DNA of 64,000 nt, taken from positions 303,604-367,603 of the forward strand of contig NZ_KB905467.1 of NCBI RefSeq assembly GCF_000381365.1. Reading direction: 5' to 3'. The stretch comes from Bacteroides salyersiae WAL 10018 = DSM 18765 = JCM 12988 (lineage in GTDB: Bacteria; Bacteroidota; Bacteroidia; Bacteroidales; Bacteroidaceae). The notes under the pieces were generated by a model that was not told where the DNA came from, ran no database searches, and was given only the letters and a program-made list of their open reading frames with translations. Numbering within the stretch: position 1 is the first letter of the stretch; each line of letters opens with the position of its first letter. Positions 6,928-16,873 of this stretch are shown here, in pieces. Made by a program: the position numbers and the translations under genes.

Positions 6928-8928
6928 ATGAAGTTAAACTATCTGGCTATAATAGGAGTGACGACAGCAACAGTGATGAGTTGTACACCAGCAAGAAAAG
7001 AATATGCATCTTATGAATTATATCCCGTCCGTTCGGGAAGCCTGACAGAGATGGAGTATACGCCTGCGACTACAAAGTTTTCGCTTTGGGCACCTACGGC
7101 AGACGAAGTCCGATTAATGTTGTTCGAAACCGGAGAGGGCGGACATGCCTATGAAACGATACCGATGGTGTTGGGAGAGGAAGGTACGTGGGCAACAACG
7201 GTTGATAAGGATTTGGTAGGAAAATTCTATACTTTTAATGTAAAAGTAAACGATAAATGGCTTGGTGATACTCCGGGCATCAATGCAAAAGCAGTAGGTG
7301 TGAATGGCAAACGGGCAGCCGTTATTGACCTGAAGACTACTGATCCGGAAGGTTGGGAGACAGATGTACGTCCGGAGCTTAAATCTCCTGCTGACATTAT
7401 TCTTTATGAAATGCATCATCGCGACTTTTCGATAGATTCTGCTTCGGGCATTAAAAACAAAGGAAAATTCTTGGCATTAACGGAGCACGGAACTTTAAAT
7501 CCGGATAGATTATCGACAGGTATCGATCATTTGGTCGAACTGGGAGTGACACATGTACATTTGCTGCCCTCTTATGACTATGCTTCTGTGGATGAAACTA
7601 AGTTGAATGAAAATAAATACAACTGGGGATATGATCCTCAGAATTACAATGTGCCGGACGGATCTTACTCTACCGATCCCTATAATCCTGTGGCGCGTAT
7701 CAAAGAGTTTAAACAGATGGTGCAAGCGTTACATAAGGCGGGTATACGGGTGGTGCTTGATGTAGTGTATAATCATACATTCAATACCACTGATAGTAAT
7801 TTTGAGCGTACGGCGCCGGGATATTTCTATCGCCATAAGGAAGACGGAACATTGGCAAACGGCTCTGCTTGTGGTAATGAAACGGCGAGCGATCGTCCGA
7901 TGATGCGTAAGTATATGATTGAGTCGGTGCTTTATTGGATGAATGAATATCATATTGACGGATTTCGTTTCGACTTGATGGGTATTCATGATATCGAGAC
8001 AATGAATGAAATCCGTAAGGCGGTGGATAAGGTGGATCCTACTATTTATATCTACGGAGAAGGATGGGCTGCGGAAGCTCCGCAATATCCGGCTGATTCG
8101 TTGGCTATGAAAGCCAATACTCATGAGATGCCGGGGATTGCCGCATTTTCTGATGAACTGCGTGATGGTTTAAGAGGGCCTTTCAGCAACAATCATAAAG
8201 GAGCGTTTCTGGCAGGATTGCCCGGTAGTGAGGAGAGCCTTAAGTTTGGTATTGTGGGAGCGATTCAGCATCCGCAGGTTAATTACGATTCGGTGAATTA
8301 TAGTAAAGCTCCTTGGGCATTGCAGCCTACACAGATGATAAGTTATGTGTCTTGTCACGATGATATGTGTCTGGTGGATCGTTTGAAGACAAGTATCCCT
8401 ACACTTACACCGGAGCAATTGGTGAGATTGGATAAATTGGCTCAAACAGTGGTTTTTACTTCTCAGGGAGTGCCGTTTATTCAGGCAGGTGAAGAGGTGA
8501 TGCGTGATAAAAAAGGAGTGCACAACAGTTACGAAAGCCCGGATTCTATCAATGCCATCGATTGGAAACGCAAAACCACGAACAATGATGTATTTATTTA
8601 CTATAAGCGATTAATAGATTTGCGTAAATCGCATCCGGCTTTCCGTATGGGGGACGCGGAGAAAGTGCGTGAACACTTGGAATTCCTACCTGTGGAAGGT
8701 AACAACCTAATAGCATTCCGCTTGAAAGATAATGCGAACGGGGACACATGGAAAGATATAATCGTTGTATATAACTCGCGTGATGCTTTAGCTAAACTGG
8801 CAGTTCCAGAAGGTAAATACACGGTTGTTTGCAAAGATGGTGTGATCGACAGCCGTGGCTTGGGAACGGTTTATGGGCCGGAAGTTTCTATTCCTGCACA
8901 ATCGGCATTGATAATGTATAAAAAATAA
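6928..8928 (+). CDS. pulA: Type I pullulanase, outer-membrane or periplasmic lipoprotein
   Basis: 666 residues. An N-terminal lipoprotein signal ends in VMSC (Cys19). A CBM48-like beta-sandwich (about 45-150, TKFSLWAPTADEVRLMLF) precedes a GH13 barrel. The type I pullulanase signature YNWGYDPQNYNVP is present. Catalytic residues: Asp349 (GFRFDLM, nucleophile), Glu378 (YGEGW, acid/base) and Asp478 (SCHDD, transition-state stabiliser); DVVYNHT is region I. It debranches alpha-1,6 links in pullulan, amylopectin and glycogen fragments. The next gene starts 1 bp after its stop, so they form an operon. No Sus starch genes are nearby. Confidence 0.93.
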   Translation: MKLNYLAIIGVTTATVMSCTPARKEYASYELYPVRSGSLTEMEYTPATTKFSLWAPTADEVRLMLFETGEGGHAYETIPMVLGEEGTWATTVDKDLVGKFYTFNVKVNDKWLGDTPGINAKAVGVNGKRAAVIDLKTTDPEGWETDVRPELKSPADIILYEMHHRDFSIDSASGIKNKGKFLALTEHGTLNPDRLSTGIDHLVELGVTHVHLLPSYDYASVDETKLNENKYNWGYDPQNYNVPDGSYSTDPYNPVARIKEFKQMVQALHKAGIRVVLDVVYNHTFNTTDSNFERTAPGYFYRHKEDGTLANGSACGNETASDRPMMRKYMIESVLYWMNEYHIDGFRFDLMGIHDIETMNEIRKAVDKVDPTIYIYGEGWAAEAPQYPADSLAMKANTHEMPGIAAFSDELRDGLRGPFSNNHKGAFLAGLPGSEESLKFGIVGAIQHPQVNYDSVNYSKAPWALQPTQMISYVSCHDDMCLVDRLKTSIPTLTPEQLVRLDKLAQTVVFTSQGVPFIQAGEEVMRDKKGVHNSYESPDSINAIDWKRKTTNNDVFIYYKRLIDLRKSHPAFRMGDAEKVREHLEFLPVEGNNLIAFRLKDNANGDTWKDIIVVYNSRDALAKLAVPEGKYTVVCKDGVIDSRGLGTVYGPEVSIPAQSALIMYKK

Positions 8929-8929
8929 A

Positions 8930-10384
8930 ATGAGACAAAATATCGTAAGTATAGCGGGGGGCGTAGCACGCAACCCGCTTGTGCGTTTGGCACAGCCTGT
9001 AACGGCAACTTTGGAGGCAGGTGAGCATATTGCTATCGTAGGGCCAAACGGTGGTGGAAAGAGTTTGTTTGTGGATACGCTTCTTGGAAAATACCCACTG
9101 AAAGAGGGGACGTTGACGTATGACTTTTCACCGTCTTCTACCAATACCGTATATGATAATGTGAAATATATCGCTTTTCGTGATACTTATGGGGCGGCAG
9201 ATGCGAACTATTATTATCAGCAACGTTGGAATGCACATGATCAGGATGATGCGCCCGAAGTCCGTGAAATGTTGGGTGAGATAAAAGACCCGGCATTAAA
9301 AGAGGAACTCTTTGAATTGTTTCGAATAGAACCGATGCTGGATAAAAAGATCATTTTGCTTTCCAGCGGAGAGTTGCGGAAATTTCAATTGACGAAAACA
9401 TTGCTTACTTCTCCGCGTGTGCTTATAATGGATAATCCTTTTATCGGTTTGGATGCTCCTACGCGTGAATTACTTTTCACATTACTCGAACGTCTTACGA
9501 AAATGTCTTCTGTACAAATCGTTTTGATACTTTCGATGATGGACGATGTACCCTCGTTTATAACTCATGTCATTCCAGTCGATCATCTGACGGTTTATGA
9601 TAAAATACCTCGTGAAGAGTATTTGATAAAATATCGTGAAAATGTTGTAGAAGAATCATTTGCAGAACTGCAGCAGCGTATTGCCGATTTGCCGTATAGT
9701 GATACGAATTATAGTTCGGAGGAGGTCGTAAAACTCAATAAAGTCAGTATCCGTTATGGCGATCGTACTATTCTTAAAGAACTTGATTGGACAGTCCGTC
9801 GGGGCGAAAAATGGGCATTGAGCGGAGAGAATGGTGCCGGAAAATCCACCCTGCTTAGCTTGGTTTGTGCCGATAATCCTCAATCTTATGCTTGTGATAT
9901 CAGTTTGTTCGGGCGTAAACGAGGAACGGGTGAAAGTATTTGGGAAATAAAGAAACATATCGGCTATGTCAGTCCGGAAATGCATCGCGCTTATTTGAAG
10001 AATCTGCCTGCTATCGAGATTGTTGCCAGTGGTCTGCACGACAGCATTGGACTGTACAAACGTCCGCATCAGGAACAGATGGCGGTATGTGAATGGTGGA
10101 TGGACGTTTTTGGAATTGCTTCTTTGAAGGATAAACCGTTTCTTCAGTTATCCAGTGGGGAGCAGCGTTTGGCTCTGTTGGCCCGTGCATTTGTGAAAGA
10201 TCCGGAACTGCTGATTCTTGATGAACCTCTTCATGGATTGGATACATTCAATCGCCGGAGAGTAAAGAAAGTGATTGAAGCCTTTTGCCGGCGGCAAGAT
10301 AAAACGATGATTATGGTGACACACTACGAGTCGGAATTACCGGATGTCATTTCAGACCGTCTTTTTTTGCGGAGGAATAGATAA
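8930..10384 (+). CDS. Double-ATPase ABC protein (ModF-like)
   Basis: 484 residues with two ABC ATPase domains and no membrane segment. Domain 1: Walker A GPNGGGKS (about 38-45), signature LSSGELRKFQL, Walker B VLIMDNPF, where Asn replaces the usual catalytic Glu. Domain 2: Walker A GENGAGKST (about 299-307), signature LSSGEQRLALLARA, Walker B LLILDEPLHGLD, switch His in MVTHYESE. This matches the ModF/PhrA group of tandem ATPases. Substrate and partner are unknown. Domain 1 probably binds ATP but hydrolyses poorly (inference). The 3' end overlaps the convergent esterase gene by 33 bp. Confidence 0.82.
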   Translation: MRQNIVSIAGGVARNPLVRLAQPVTATLEAGEHIAIVGPNGGGKSLFVDTLLGKYPLKEGTLTYDFSPSSTNTVYDNVKYIAFRDTYGAADANYYYQQRWNAHDQDDAPEVREMLGEIKDPALKEELFELFRIEPMLDKKIILLSSGELRKFQLTKTLLTSPRVLIMDNPFIGLDAPTRELLFTLLERLTKMSSVQIVLILSMMDDVPSFITHVIPVDHLTVYDKIPREEYLIKYRENVVEESFAELQQRIADLPYSDTNYSSEEVVKLNKVSIRYGDRTILKELDWTVRRGEKWALSGENGAGKSTLLSLVCADNPQSYACDISLFGRKRGTGESIWEIKKHIGYVSPEMHRAYLKNLPAIEIVASGLHDSIGLYKRPHQEQMAVCEWWMDVFGIASLKDKPFLQLSSGEQRLALLARAFVKDPELLILDEPLHGLDTFNRRRVKKVIEAFCRRQDKTMIMVTHYESELPDVISDRLFLRRNR

Positions 10385-11164
10385 GGAGTAGGCAGTGGAT
10401 CGGGAATTCAAAAAATCGCAGTATGCTTTGTGGCAGGTTTTTAGGTCCTCTTCTCCATATACGAAATGAGTGGATTCCGGCAACCGGATCAATTGAAGAT
10501 ATTTTGTGGATATCGTACGTTGGAATACTCTTACGCTGGAACTGCTGACCAGTTCGTCTTTATCTGCATGAATCACTAAAGTAGGTACGGCTACGCAGTG
10601 TAGCAGCTTTCTTGTCTGCTTCATCAATCGGAATAAATCTATTATTCTCGGTGCCCATGTGAGATAGGTGAAAAGCGAACAGGGAGCTACACTACTTGCG
10701 TGAAGCAATGCCTGAGCCGGATCATTTTCCGATATCTTTTTAGAAAATCCTATTTTAAGGTTGTTTTTAATGGCCAGCCACTTTACACTGACATGCAGTG
10801 GCGAATCTATGGCTACAATTCCTGTTATTTGCCCGGGATTTTCTGCATAGGCGATAAAAGAAAGTAATGTTCCCATAGAGTGGCCGACGAGGATAATCTT
10901 GTCATATTGTTGTTTATATAAATTTATTTGGGTACGTGTATAATCGATCCACTGGTCTCCGCTACTACGGGCAAAATCTTTACCGGTCCCGCCGTGTCCC
11001 GGTAATAACAAGGAAACAGCCGAATAGCCGTGCTGTATTGTCAGTTTCATTAGATCCTTGAACTGTGCCGGTCCTTCCATAATACCATGTATAAAGATAA
11101 CAATCGTGTCGGTGTTCTTGACCGGACAAAATTCCGGCTTTTGGGATTCTGAGTATGGATTCAT
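10352..11164 (-). CDS. Alpha/beta hydrolase, carboxylesterase/lipase type
   Basis: 270 residues, cytosolic (no signal peptide). The fold shows FIHGIMEGPAQF (oxyanion loop), GHSMG with nucleophile Ser96, acid Asp201 or 203 (IHADKDELV) and His233 (ESTHFVYGEED). The overall order resembles short-chain esterases and monoacylglycerol lipases. Substrate cannot be told. It starts 9 bp after the upstream histidine kinase gene and is surely co-transcribed with it. Its end runs 33 bp into the convergent ABC gene, so the last residues (about QKKTV) are encoded antisense to that gene. Confidence 0.82.
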   Translation of the reverse strand: MNPYSESQKPEFCPVKNTDTIVIFIHGIMEGPAQFKDLMKLTIQHGYSAVSLLLPGHGGTGKDFARSSGDQWIDYTRTQINLYKQQYDKIILVGHSMGTLLSFIAYAENPGQITGIVAIDSPLHVSVKWLAIKNNLKIGFSKKISENDPAQALLHASSVAPCSLFTYLTWAPRIIDLFRLMKQTRKLLHCVAVPTLVIHADKDELVSSSSVRVFQRTISTKYLQLIRLPESTHFVYGEEDLKTCHKAYCDFLNSRSTAYSLSIPPQKKTV

Positions 11165-11173
11165 TCTATTTTA

Positions 11174-13039
11174 CTAACTTAAAGGATGAGTAAACCAGAA
11201 ATAAGACCCTTTACCGGGTTCTGATTCAAGACCGATCTGTCCGTTCAATTGTGTGACGATATTCTCACAGATGGAAAGTCCCAGTCCTGTGCCCGGGATG
11301 AAGCTATTGAGTTTGACAAAACGTTTAAAGACATCTTTTTGCATTTCCGGCTCTATCCCGGTTCCTGTGTCTTTTACATAAAATTTCACTTCTTTTTCCC
11401 TTACTTCATATCCGATGGTGATATTTCCTTGAAAAGTGAATTTTATGGCATTGGTTATGAAATTTATCAATACTTGGTTCAGTCTGTTTTTATCACTGAC
11501 GAGATATAATTCCGGAAGGTCGGGTGCAAGAAGTATCTCCACACCCGTTTTTGCTTTTCCTTGAAATGAATTTACCAGATCGGTGCAAAGTTGTCGTGCT
11601 TCCATCTCTTTCGGGTTTATGTCGAAAGTTCCGGCTTCTATTTTAGACAGATCCAGAATATCCGAAATCAATTGTAGCAATAATCGGTTGTTTTCTTCTA
11701 CAATATCGGCATATTGCTTTCTTTCTTCTGGATCGTTTGTCTCCTGCATCATACTTGAAAAACCGACAATGGCATTAAGAGGAGTCCGTATTTCATGACT
11801 CATATTAGCAAGAAAAGCTGATTTTAACCGATCGGATTCTTCTGCCCTTTCTTTGGCGTCGATCAGTTTCAATTCGGTATCTTTTAGTTCGGTAATGTCG
11901 AAATTAATACAAAGCATTTCTATGATATTGTCTTGCGGACGATAACTTCTGACAAGAACATTGATCCGTGTCCAGGTATAATGCCCGTCTTCCCTGCGGA
12001 TACGGACGTCCCGGCATAGTTTGGAAGCAGTACCTTTTACCACTTTGTCGAGAAAATCAATCATTACCACACGGTCTTCCGGATGAAAATGAGAATGAAT
12101 ACCGATGATATCTGTAAGGGGAGTACCTTCTTTTTCTCCTACATTGCGGAACCAGCTTTTTAATGCATAGCCATCCCGGCTGAGACCGTCAAAATGGGCA
12201 TAACCTACTTTGGCGTAGTCACCAACCAAGTCGAAGAAACTTTTAAATTCCTGTATTTTATTGTATGCAACTGTACTTTCTGTTTTGTCTACATTGATCA
12301 ATAAATAATTAATCGGTTGTTCATTATTGTCGTATAGAGTGGTTACTTTTATCATTAAATCCATTATGCCTTGAAGCTGTTGCGACTTATAATATCCGTT
12401 TAGTTTGGAGAAGTCGTATCGAAGGGCTATGTCAGCATCTTCATGGTTTCTCAACTTTTCTTTTAGTTCATCAGAGAATACCGGGTTATCGAAGATATTG
12501 ACTCCTAATATCTGATCTTTATTGGTAATATGAAACATATCCATATCTTTCTTGTTAAGGTCGATCAGATATCCGTCCTTATTATATAGTTCGATTCCTA
12601 CCGGAAGATTCTTATAGATGTTGTGTAAAATACGTTCACTATGTTGAAGTGCCTGATAGGCTGTGGTCGTATTAGGACCATCCTGTGCTTCGGCGATACC
12701 GTATACTTTTATATTTCCTTCATTGTCTGTTTCCTGAAAACATATCTTGCTACGTATCCACACTCCGCCTTTGGGGGTGTCGAGTAAATATACTTCTTCA
12801 GTTGTTTGTTGTAATTCATTAAAAGAAGAGACAGTGGTATGATGTTGATCTTCTTTCAATATGCGTGCATTGAAATCTTTGAAGCTGATGGTTCCGTCCT
12901 CATCGAGCCCCAGTAAATCAGAGATGAATTCGGAACAAATATAGCGCTCGGTTTTTATATCTGCTTCCCACCATCCCATATTCGCTTTGTTCATTAACTT
13001 GAAAATAAACTTATCGTCTGATTGTCTGTTAGTATTCAA
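11174..13039 (-). CDS. Cytosolic PAS-domain sensor histidine kinase
   Basis: 621 residues. Three to four PAS-type domains fill residues 10-390 (for example NANMGWWEADI at the start and a PAC-like RREDGHYTWTRINV before the kinase). Then HisKA with phospho-acceptor His415 (MSHEIRTPLNAIVGFSS) and a HATPase domain (N-box NAIKFTFQ, DTGTGI, GTGLGLSI). There is no transmembrane segment, receiver domain or DNA-binding part, so it senses a cytosolic signal and must pass phosphate to an unlinked regulator. It heads an operon with the esterase. Confidence 0.9.
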   Translation of the reverse strand: MNTNRQSDDKFIFKLMNKANMGWWEADIKTERYICSEFISDLLGLDEDGTISFKDFNARILKEDQHHTTVSSFNELQQTTEEVYLLDTPKGGVWIRSKICFQETDNEGNIKVYGIAEAQDGPNTTTAYQALQHSERILHNIYKNLPVGIELYNKDGYLIDLNKKDMDMFHITNKDQILGVNIFDNPVFSDELKEKLRNHEDADIALRYDFSKLNGYYKSQQLQGIMDLMIKVTTLYDNNEQPINYLLINVDKTESTVAYNKIQEFKSFFDLVGDYAKVGYAHFDGLSRDGYALKSWFRNVGEKEGTPLTDIIGIHSHFHPEDRVVMIDFLDKVVKGTASKLCRDVRIRREDGHYTWTRINVLVRSYRPQDNIIEMLCINFDITELKDTELKLIDAKERAEESDRLKSAFLANMSHEIRTPLNAIVGFSSMMQETNDPEERKQYADIVEENNRLLLQLISDILDLSKIEAGTFDINPKEMEARQLCTDLVNSFQGKAKTGVEILLAPDLPELYLVSDKNRLNQVLINFITNAIKFTFQGNITIGYEVREKEVKFYVKDTGTGIEPEMQKDVFKRFVKLNSFIPGTGLGLSICENIVTQLNGQIGLESEPGKGSYFWFTHPLS

Positions 13040-13206
13040 AGTCGTATTTTTTTGATTAAAGATTGTTTATGGTGTAAAAATAATGATTTAGATTGAAAAA
13101 AGAGCAATAAATCAGTATTTTTAGGTATTGATAACTCCCATCTTTCGTATGAACTTTGTTCTCGTCAAAAATGTTCTATATTAAAACGGAAAGGAGATTA
13201 TAAGAA

Positions 13207-13962
13207 ATGAAAAAGATTGTTTTGCTCCGCCACGGCGAGAGTGCATGGAATAAAGAAAATCGTTTTACGGGATGGACAGATGTTGATTTGACTGAAAAAG
13301 GGATTGCTGAAGCTAATAAGGCGGGTGAATTGTTGAAAGAAAATGGCTTTAATTTTGATAAAGCGTACACTTCTTATTTGAAACGAGCGGTGAAGACTTT
13401 GAATTGTGCTTTGGATAAATTGGATCAGGATTGGATTCCGGTTGAGAAAACTTGGCGTTTGAATGAAAAACATTATGGTGCGTTGCAGGGATTGAACAAA
13501 ACTGAAACTGCTGCCCAATATGGAGATGAACGGGTGTTAGTGTGGCGTCGTAGTTATGATGTAGCGCCTCATGCATTGTCAGAAGATGATTCGCGCAATC
13601 CACGCTTTGAAGTTCGTTATAAAGAGGTGCCTGATGCAGAATTACCTCGTACAGAATCCCTGAAGGAGACAATCGACCGGATTATGCCTTATTGGAAATG
13701 TATTATTTTTCCGAATTTAAAGACTGCAGACCAATTACTTGTCGTAGCCCATGGAAATAGTTTACGGGGAATTATTAAACATTTAAAACATATTTCTGAC
13801 GAGGATATCGTCAACCTTAATTTGCCTACGGCCGTTCCTTATGTCTTTGAATTCGATGACGATCTCAATCTGGTGAACGATTACTTTTTGGGAGACCCGG
13901 AAGAAATAAAGAAACTGATGGAAGCTGTGGCTAATCAGGGGAAGAGAGAAGTTGGGAGTTAG
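13207..13962 (+). CDS. gpmA: 2,3-bisphosphoglycerate-dependent phosphoglycerate mutase
   Basis: 251 residues. It interconverts 3- and 2-phosphoglycerate in glycolysis. Catalytic residues are in place: His9 in RHGESAWN (phospho-His), Arg60, Glu87 in RLNEKHYG, His182 in [24 protein letters not shown] is typical. A ribosome binding site (AAAGGAG) lies upstream. The last codons (REVGS plus stop) are made from the left arm of an intergenic heptad repeat (13948-13973), so the C-terminus has been altered by repeat invasion. fbaB, another glycolytic gene, follows. Confidence 0.95.
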   Translation: MKKIVLLRHGESAWNKENRFTGWTDVDLTEKGIAEANKAGELLKENGFNFDKAYTSYLKRAVKTLNCALDKLDQDWIPVEKTWRLNEKHYGALQGLNKTETAAQYGDERVLVWRRSYDVAPHALSEDDSRNPRFEVRYKEVPDAELPRTESLKETIDRIMPYWKCIIFPNLKTADQLLVVAHGNSLRGIIKHLKHISDEDIVNLNLPTAVPYVFEFDDDLNLVNDYFLGDPEEIKKLMEAVANQGKREVGS

Positions 13963-14077
13963 GAGTTAGAAGCTATGCAGCATGTTGGCGTTATTGATCA
14001 ACAAACTTTTGACTACTTATTGTCAGCTCTTAACTTCCAGCTTCCAACTCCTAACTTCCAACTCCTAACTTCCAACT
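13948..14077. repeat. Imperfect inverted repeat of AACTCCT/AACTTCC heptads (family A, copy 1)
   Basis: The left arm (13948-13973) reads as GGAGTTA-type heptads. The right arm (14026-14077) contains at least five units alternating AACTCCT and AACTTCC. The arms are separated by about 50 bp. The RNA could fold into a long hairpin and may act as a terminator or stability element for gpmA. The left arm overlaps the gpmA stop codon. Confidence 0.75.
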
Positions 14078-14105
14078 ATTATTAATTATTAAAAACAATA
14101 ACATT

Positions 14106-15158
14106 ATGAGTAAAATAACAGATTTATTAGGTGATAAGGCAGCTTATTATCTTGACCATACTTGCAAAACCATTGATAAGTCACTTATTCACGTGCCTTC
14201 TTCGGATACGATAGACCGTATTTGGATTGATTCCGACCGTAACATACAGACTTTACGTAGTTTGCAGACGATTCTGGGACACGGTCGTTTGGCAAATACC
14301 GGTTATGTTTCCATTCTTCCTGTCGATCAGGATATCGAGCATACTGCCGGTGCTTCTTTTGCTCCGAATCCAATTTATTTCGATCCGGAAAACATTGTAA
14401 AATTGGCTATTGAAGGAGGGTGTAATGCTGTTGCATCTACTTTTGGTATTCTCGGTTCTGTGGCACGTAAATATGCTCACAAGATTCCTTTTGTGGTGAA
14501 ACTGAATCACAATGAATTATTAAGCTATCCCAATTCGTATGATCAGGTGATGTTTGGTACGGTGAAAGAAGCATGGGAGATGGGAGCGGTTGCCGTAGGT
14601 GCTACCATTTATTTCGGTTCCGAGCAGAGCCGTAGGCAGTTGGTAGAGATAGCCGAGGCTTTTGATTATGCTCATGAGCTCGGTATGGCGACTATTTTAT
14701 GGTGTTATCTACGTAATAACGATTTCAAGAAAGACGGTGTGGATTATCATGCAGCTGCCGACCTTACCGGGCAGGCCGACCGACTTGGGGTAACTATCAA
14801 GGCGGATATCGTAAAGCAGAAACTTCCTACGAATAATGGTGGCTTCAAGGCTATCGGTTTCGGTAAAACAGATGAGCGTATGTACACACAACTGACTTCG
14901 GAACATCCGATCGACCTTTGCCGTTATCAAGTGGCTAATGGCTATATGGGCCGTGTCGGATTGATAAATTCCGGCGGTGAGTCTCACGGTGCTTCCGATT
15001 TAAGAGATGCTGTGGTTACGGCCGTTGTCAATAAGCGTGCCGGTGGCATGGGATTGATTAGTGGGCGTAAAGCTTTCCAGAAGCCAATGAATAAAGGTGT
15101 GGAATTGCTGAATGCCATTCAGGATGTTTATTTGGATCCGGCTGTTACGATCGCCTGA
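14106..15158 (+). CDS. fbaB: Class I fructose-bisphosphate aldolase (FbaB/DhnA type)
   Basis: 350 residues, a TIM-barrel Schiff-base aldolase. Motifs: [20 protein letters not shown] near residue 75, [36 protein letters not shown] and [13 protein letters not shown], where the last strand probably carries the Schiff-base Lys. GLINSGGES and [15 protein letters not shown] form the phosphate-binding end. It splits fructose-1,6-bisphosphate into two triose phosphates. It lies downstream of gpmA and ends with a strong terminator. Confidence 0.92.
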   Translation: MSKITDLLGDKAAYYLDHTCKTIDKSLIHVPSSDTIDRIWIDSDRNIQTLRSLQTILGHGRLANTGYVSILPVDQDIEHTAGASFAPNPIYFDPENIVKLAIEGGCNAVASTFGILGSVARKYAHKIPFVVKLNHNELLSYPNSYDQVMFGTVKEAWEMGAVAVGATIYFGSEQSRRQLVEIAEAFDYAHELGMATILWCYLRNNDFKKDGVDYHAAADLTGQADRLGVTIKADIVKQKLPTNNGGFKAIGFGKTDERMYTQLTSEHPIDLCRYQVANGYMGRVGLINSGGESHGASDLRDAVVTAVVNKRAGGMGLISGRKAFQKPMNKGVELLNAIQDVYLDPAVTIA

Positions 15159-15180
15159 TTCCATTTGACACGTGTGATAC

Positions 15181-15233
15181 AAAGGTCACAGAGCGTATTG
15201 TTTAATAGGGCTCTGTGACCTTTCTGTTTTTTT
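15181..15233 (+). terminator. Strong terminator after fbaB
   Basis: Perfect 14-bp arms AAAGGTCACAGAGC and GCTCTGTGACCTTT enclose 15 bases, followed by TTTTTTT. Confidence 0.9.
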
Positions 15234-15323
15234 GCAATGGATATGATAAAATGGATAGTAATGAAAATAGATTCTTTTACATTCTTTGTACTAATATAAA
15301 ATCATATTCTTATTTGAAAACTT

Positions 15324-15331
15324 TATCTTTG
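15324..15331 (+). promoter_or_regulatory. -7 promoter element for sulfatase 1
   Basis: TATCTTTG, 24 bp before the start codon. No TTTG is seen at the -33 spacing, so activation may be needed. Confidence 0.55.
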
Positions 15332-15355
15332 TGCCGTAATCTTATATAAAATGTT

Positions 15356-16807
15356 ATGAAAAAGAGAATCTTGTATAGTGGTGCTTTGTTTATCGGTCTT
15401 GTCAGTGTTCAATCCGGTTTTGCCCAAAAGAAGAAATCAAAAACTCCTCAACGGCCTAATATTGTTTTTATTCTGGCCGATGACTTGGGCTACGGTGATT
15501 TGAGCTGTTACGGGCAAGAGAAGTTCGATACTCCCAACATCGATCAGTTGGCACAAAACGGAATGCGTTTTACGCAATGCTATTCGGGGACTACGGTTAG
15601 TGCCCCTTCACGTTCTTGCCTTCTGACCGGTACCCATAGTGGGCACACAGCTATTCGTGGAAATAAGGAGCTTGATCCCGAAGGACAATTTCCTCTGCCG
15701 GCCGATGCACGTACCATTTTCCACCTGTTTAAAGATGCCGGATATAAAACTGCTGCTTTTGGTAAATGGGGATTAGGTTTTATCGGCTCTACGGGTGATC
15801 CTAATAAGCAGGGAATCGATTATTTCTATGGTTATAATTGTCAATTGTTAGCGCATAGTTATTATCCCGATCATTTATGGGAAAATGATCAACGTATCGA
15901 GCTGAAAGATAATGTATTGGAGGTGGAGTATGGCAAGGGAACCTATTCTCAGGATTTGATTCATTCTAAAGCACTTTCTTTCTTGGATGCCAGGAAGCAG
16001 GAAGAACCGTTTTTCTTATTTTATCCGACCATTATTCCGCATGCTGAACTGATTGTTCCCGAAGATAGCATTATTAAAAAATTTCGCGGTAAATTTCCGG
16101 AGGTTCCATACAAAGGGTTTGAACCTGGAAGTCCTGCTTTCCGTAAAGGAGGATATTGCACTCAGTTGAATCCACGTGCTACATTCGCTGCGATGATTTA
16201 TCGACTCGATGTATATGTAGGACAATTGGTCCAGAAATTGAAAGAAAAAGGAATGTACGAGAATACTCTTATTATTTTTGCAAGTGACAATGGCCCTCAT
16301 CAGGAAGGAGGAGCCGATCCCGATTTTTTCAACAGCAACGGTATCTGGCGTGGCTATAAGCGCGATCTGTATGAGGGAGGAATCCGGGTTCCCATGATTG
16401 TGTCCTGGCCGGGACATGTACAATCCGGTACGGAAACCGATTTTATGTGTTCTTTCTGGGATCTGATGCCTACTTTTGAAGAAATGTTACGTCCTAAAGC
16501 CGACCTTCGAGAGATGGATGGTGTAAGTATGCTTCCTTTGCTTGAGAACCGGAAAGGTCAAAAAGAACATGAATACCTGTATTTCGAATTTCAGGAATTA
16601 AATGGTCGCCAAGCTGTTCGCAAGGGTTCATGGAAACTTGTTCATATGAATATACGCGGTGATAAACCTTATTATGAACTTTACAATCTGGCTGCTGATC
16701 CTTCGGAAAAGCACAATGTTTTAAGTCAGTATCCCGAAAAGGTGGAAGAGTTAAAAAATATCATGAAAGAAGCACATGTAGACGATCCGAACTGGCCTCT
16801 CTTTTAA
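15356..16807 (+). CDS. Secreted S1-family sulfatase, serine type
   Basis: 483 residues with a signal peptide (residues 1-23, ending in GFAQ). Metal ligands appear in FILADDLGYGDLS (paired Asp) and in ASDNGPHQEGG (Asp-Asn). The formylglycine site is Ser82 in SAPSRSCLLTG, so the enzyme needs an anaerobic sulfatase-maturing enzyme encoded elsewhere. FGKWGLG carries the active-site Lys. C-terminal LAADPSEKHNVLSQYPEKVEEL is typical of the family. Substrate unknown. The gene is followed directly by the hybrid regulator, a common pairing of enzyme and sensor. Confidence 0.9.
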   Translation: MKKRILYSGALFIGLVSVQSGFAQKKKSKTPQRPNIVFILADDLGYGDLSCYGQEKFDTPNIDQLAQNGMRFTQCYSGTTVSAPSRSCLLTGTHSGHTAIRGNKELDPEGQFPLPADARTIFHLFKDAGYKTAAFGKWGLGFIGSTGDPNKQGIDYFYGYNCQLLAHSYYPDHLWENDQRIELKDNVLEVEYGKGTYSQDLIHSKALSFLDARKQEEPFFLFYPTIIPHAELIVPEDSIIKKFRGKFPEVPYKGFEPGSPAFRKGGYCTQLNPRATFAAMIYRLDVYVGQLVQKLKEKGMYENTLIIFASDNGPHQEGGADPDFFNSNGIWRGYKRDLYEGGIRVPMIVSWPGHVQSGTETDFMCSFWDLMPTFEEMLRPKADLREMDGVSMLPLLENRKGQKEHEYLYFEFQELNGRQAVRKGSWKLVHMNIRGDKPYYELYNLAADPSEKHNVLSQYPEKVEELKNIMKEAHVDDPNWPLF

Positions 16808-16840
16808 GATTCTTTTTTTGGTAATAGAAAAAGAAAAAAC

Positions 16841-16848
16841 TATTTTTG
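16841..16848 (+). promoter_or_regulatory. -7 promoter element for the hybrid regulator
   Basis: TATTTTTG, 25 bp before the start. A T-run at 16812-16819 just after the sulfatase may end its transcript. Confidence 0.4.
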
Positions 16849-16873
16849 CTCCCGGTCACATACGAATCTTATT

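Noticed and set aside
10352..10384. 33-bp convergent overlap as a sign of frameshift
   Set aside because: Both proteins end with sensible sequence after their conserved motifs, so the overlap is taken as real.
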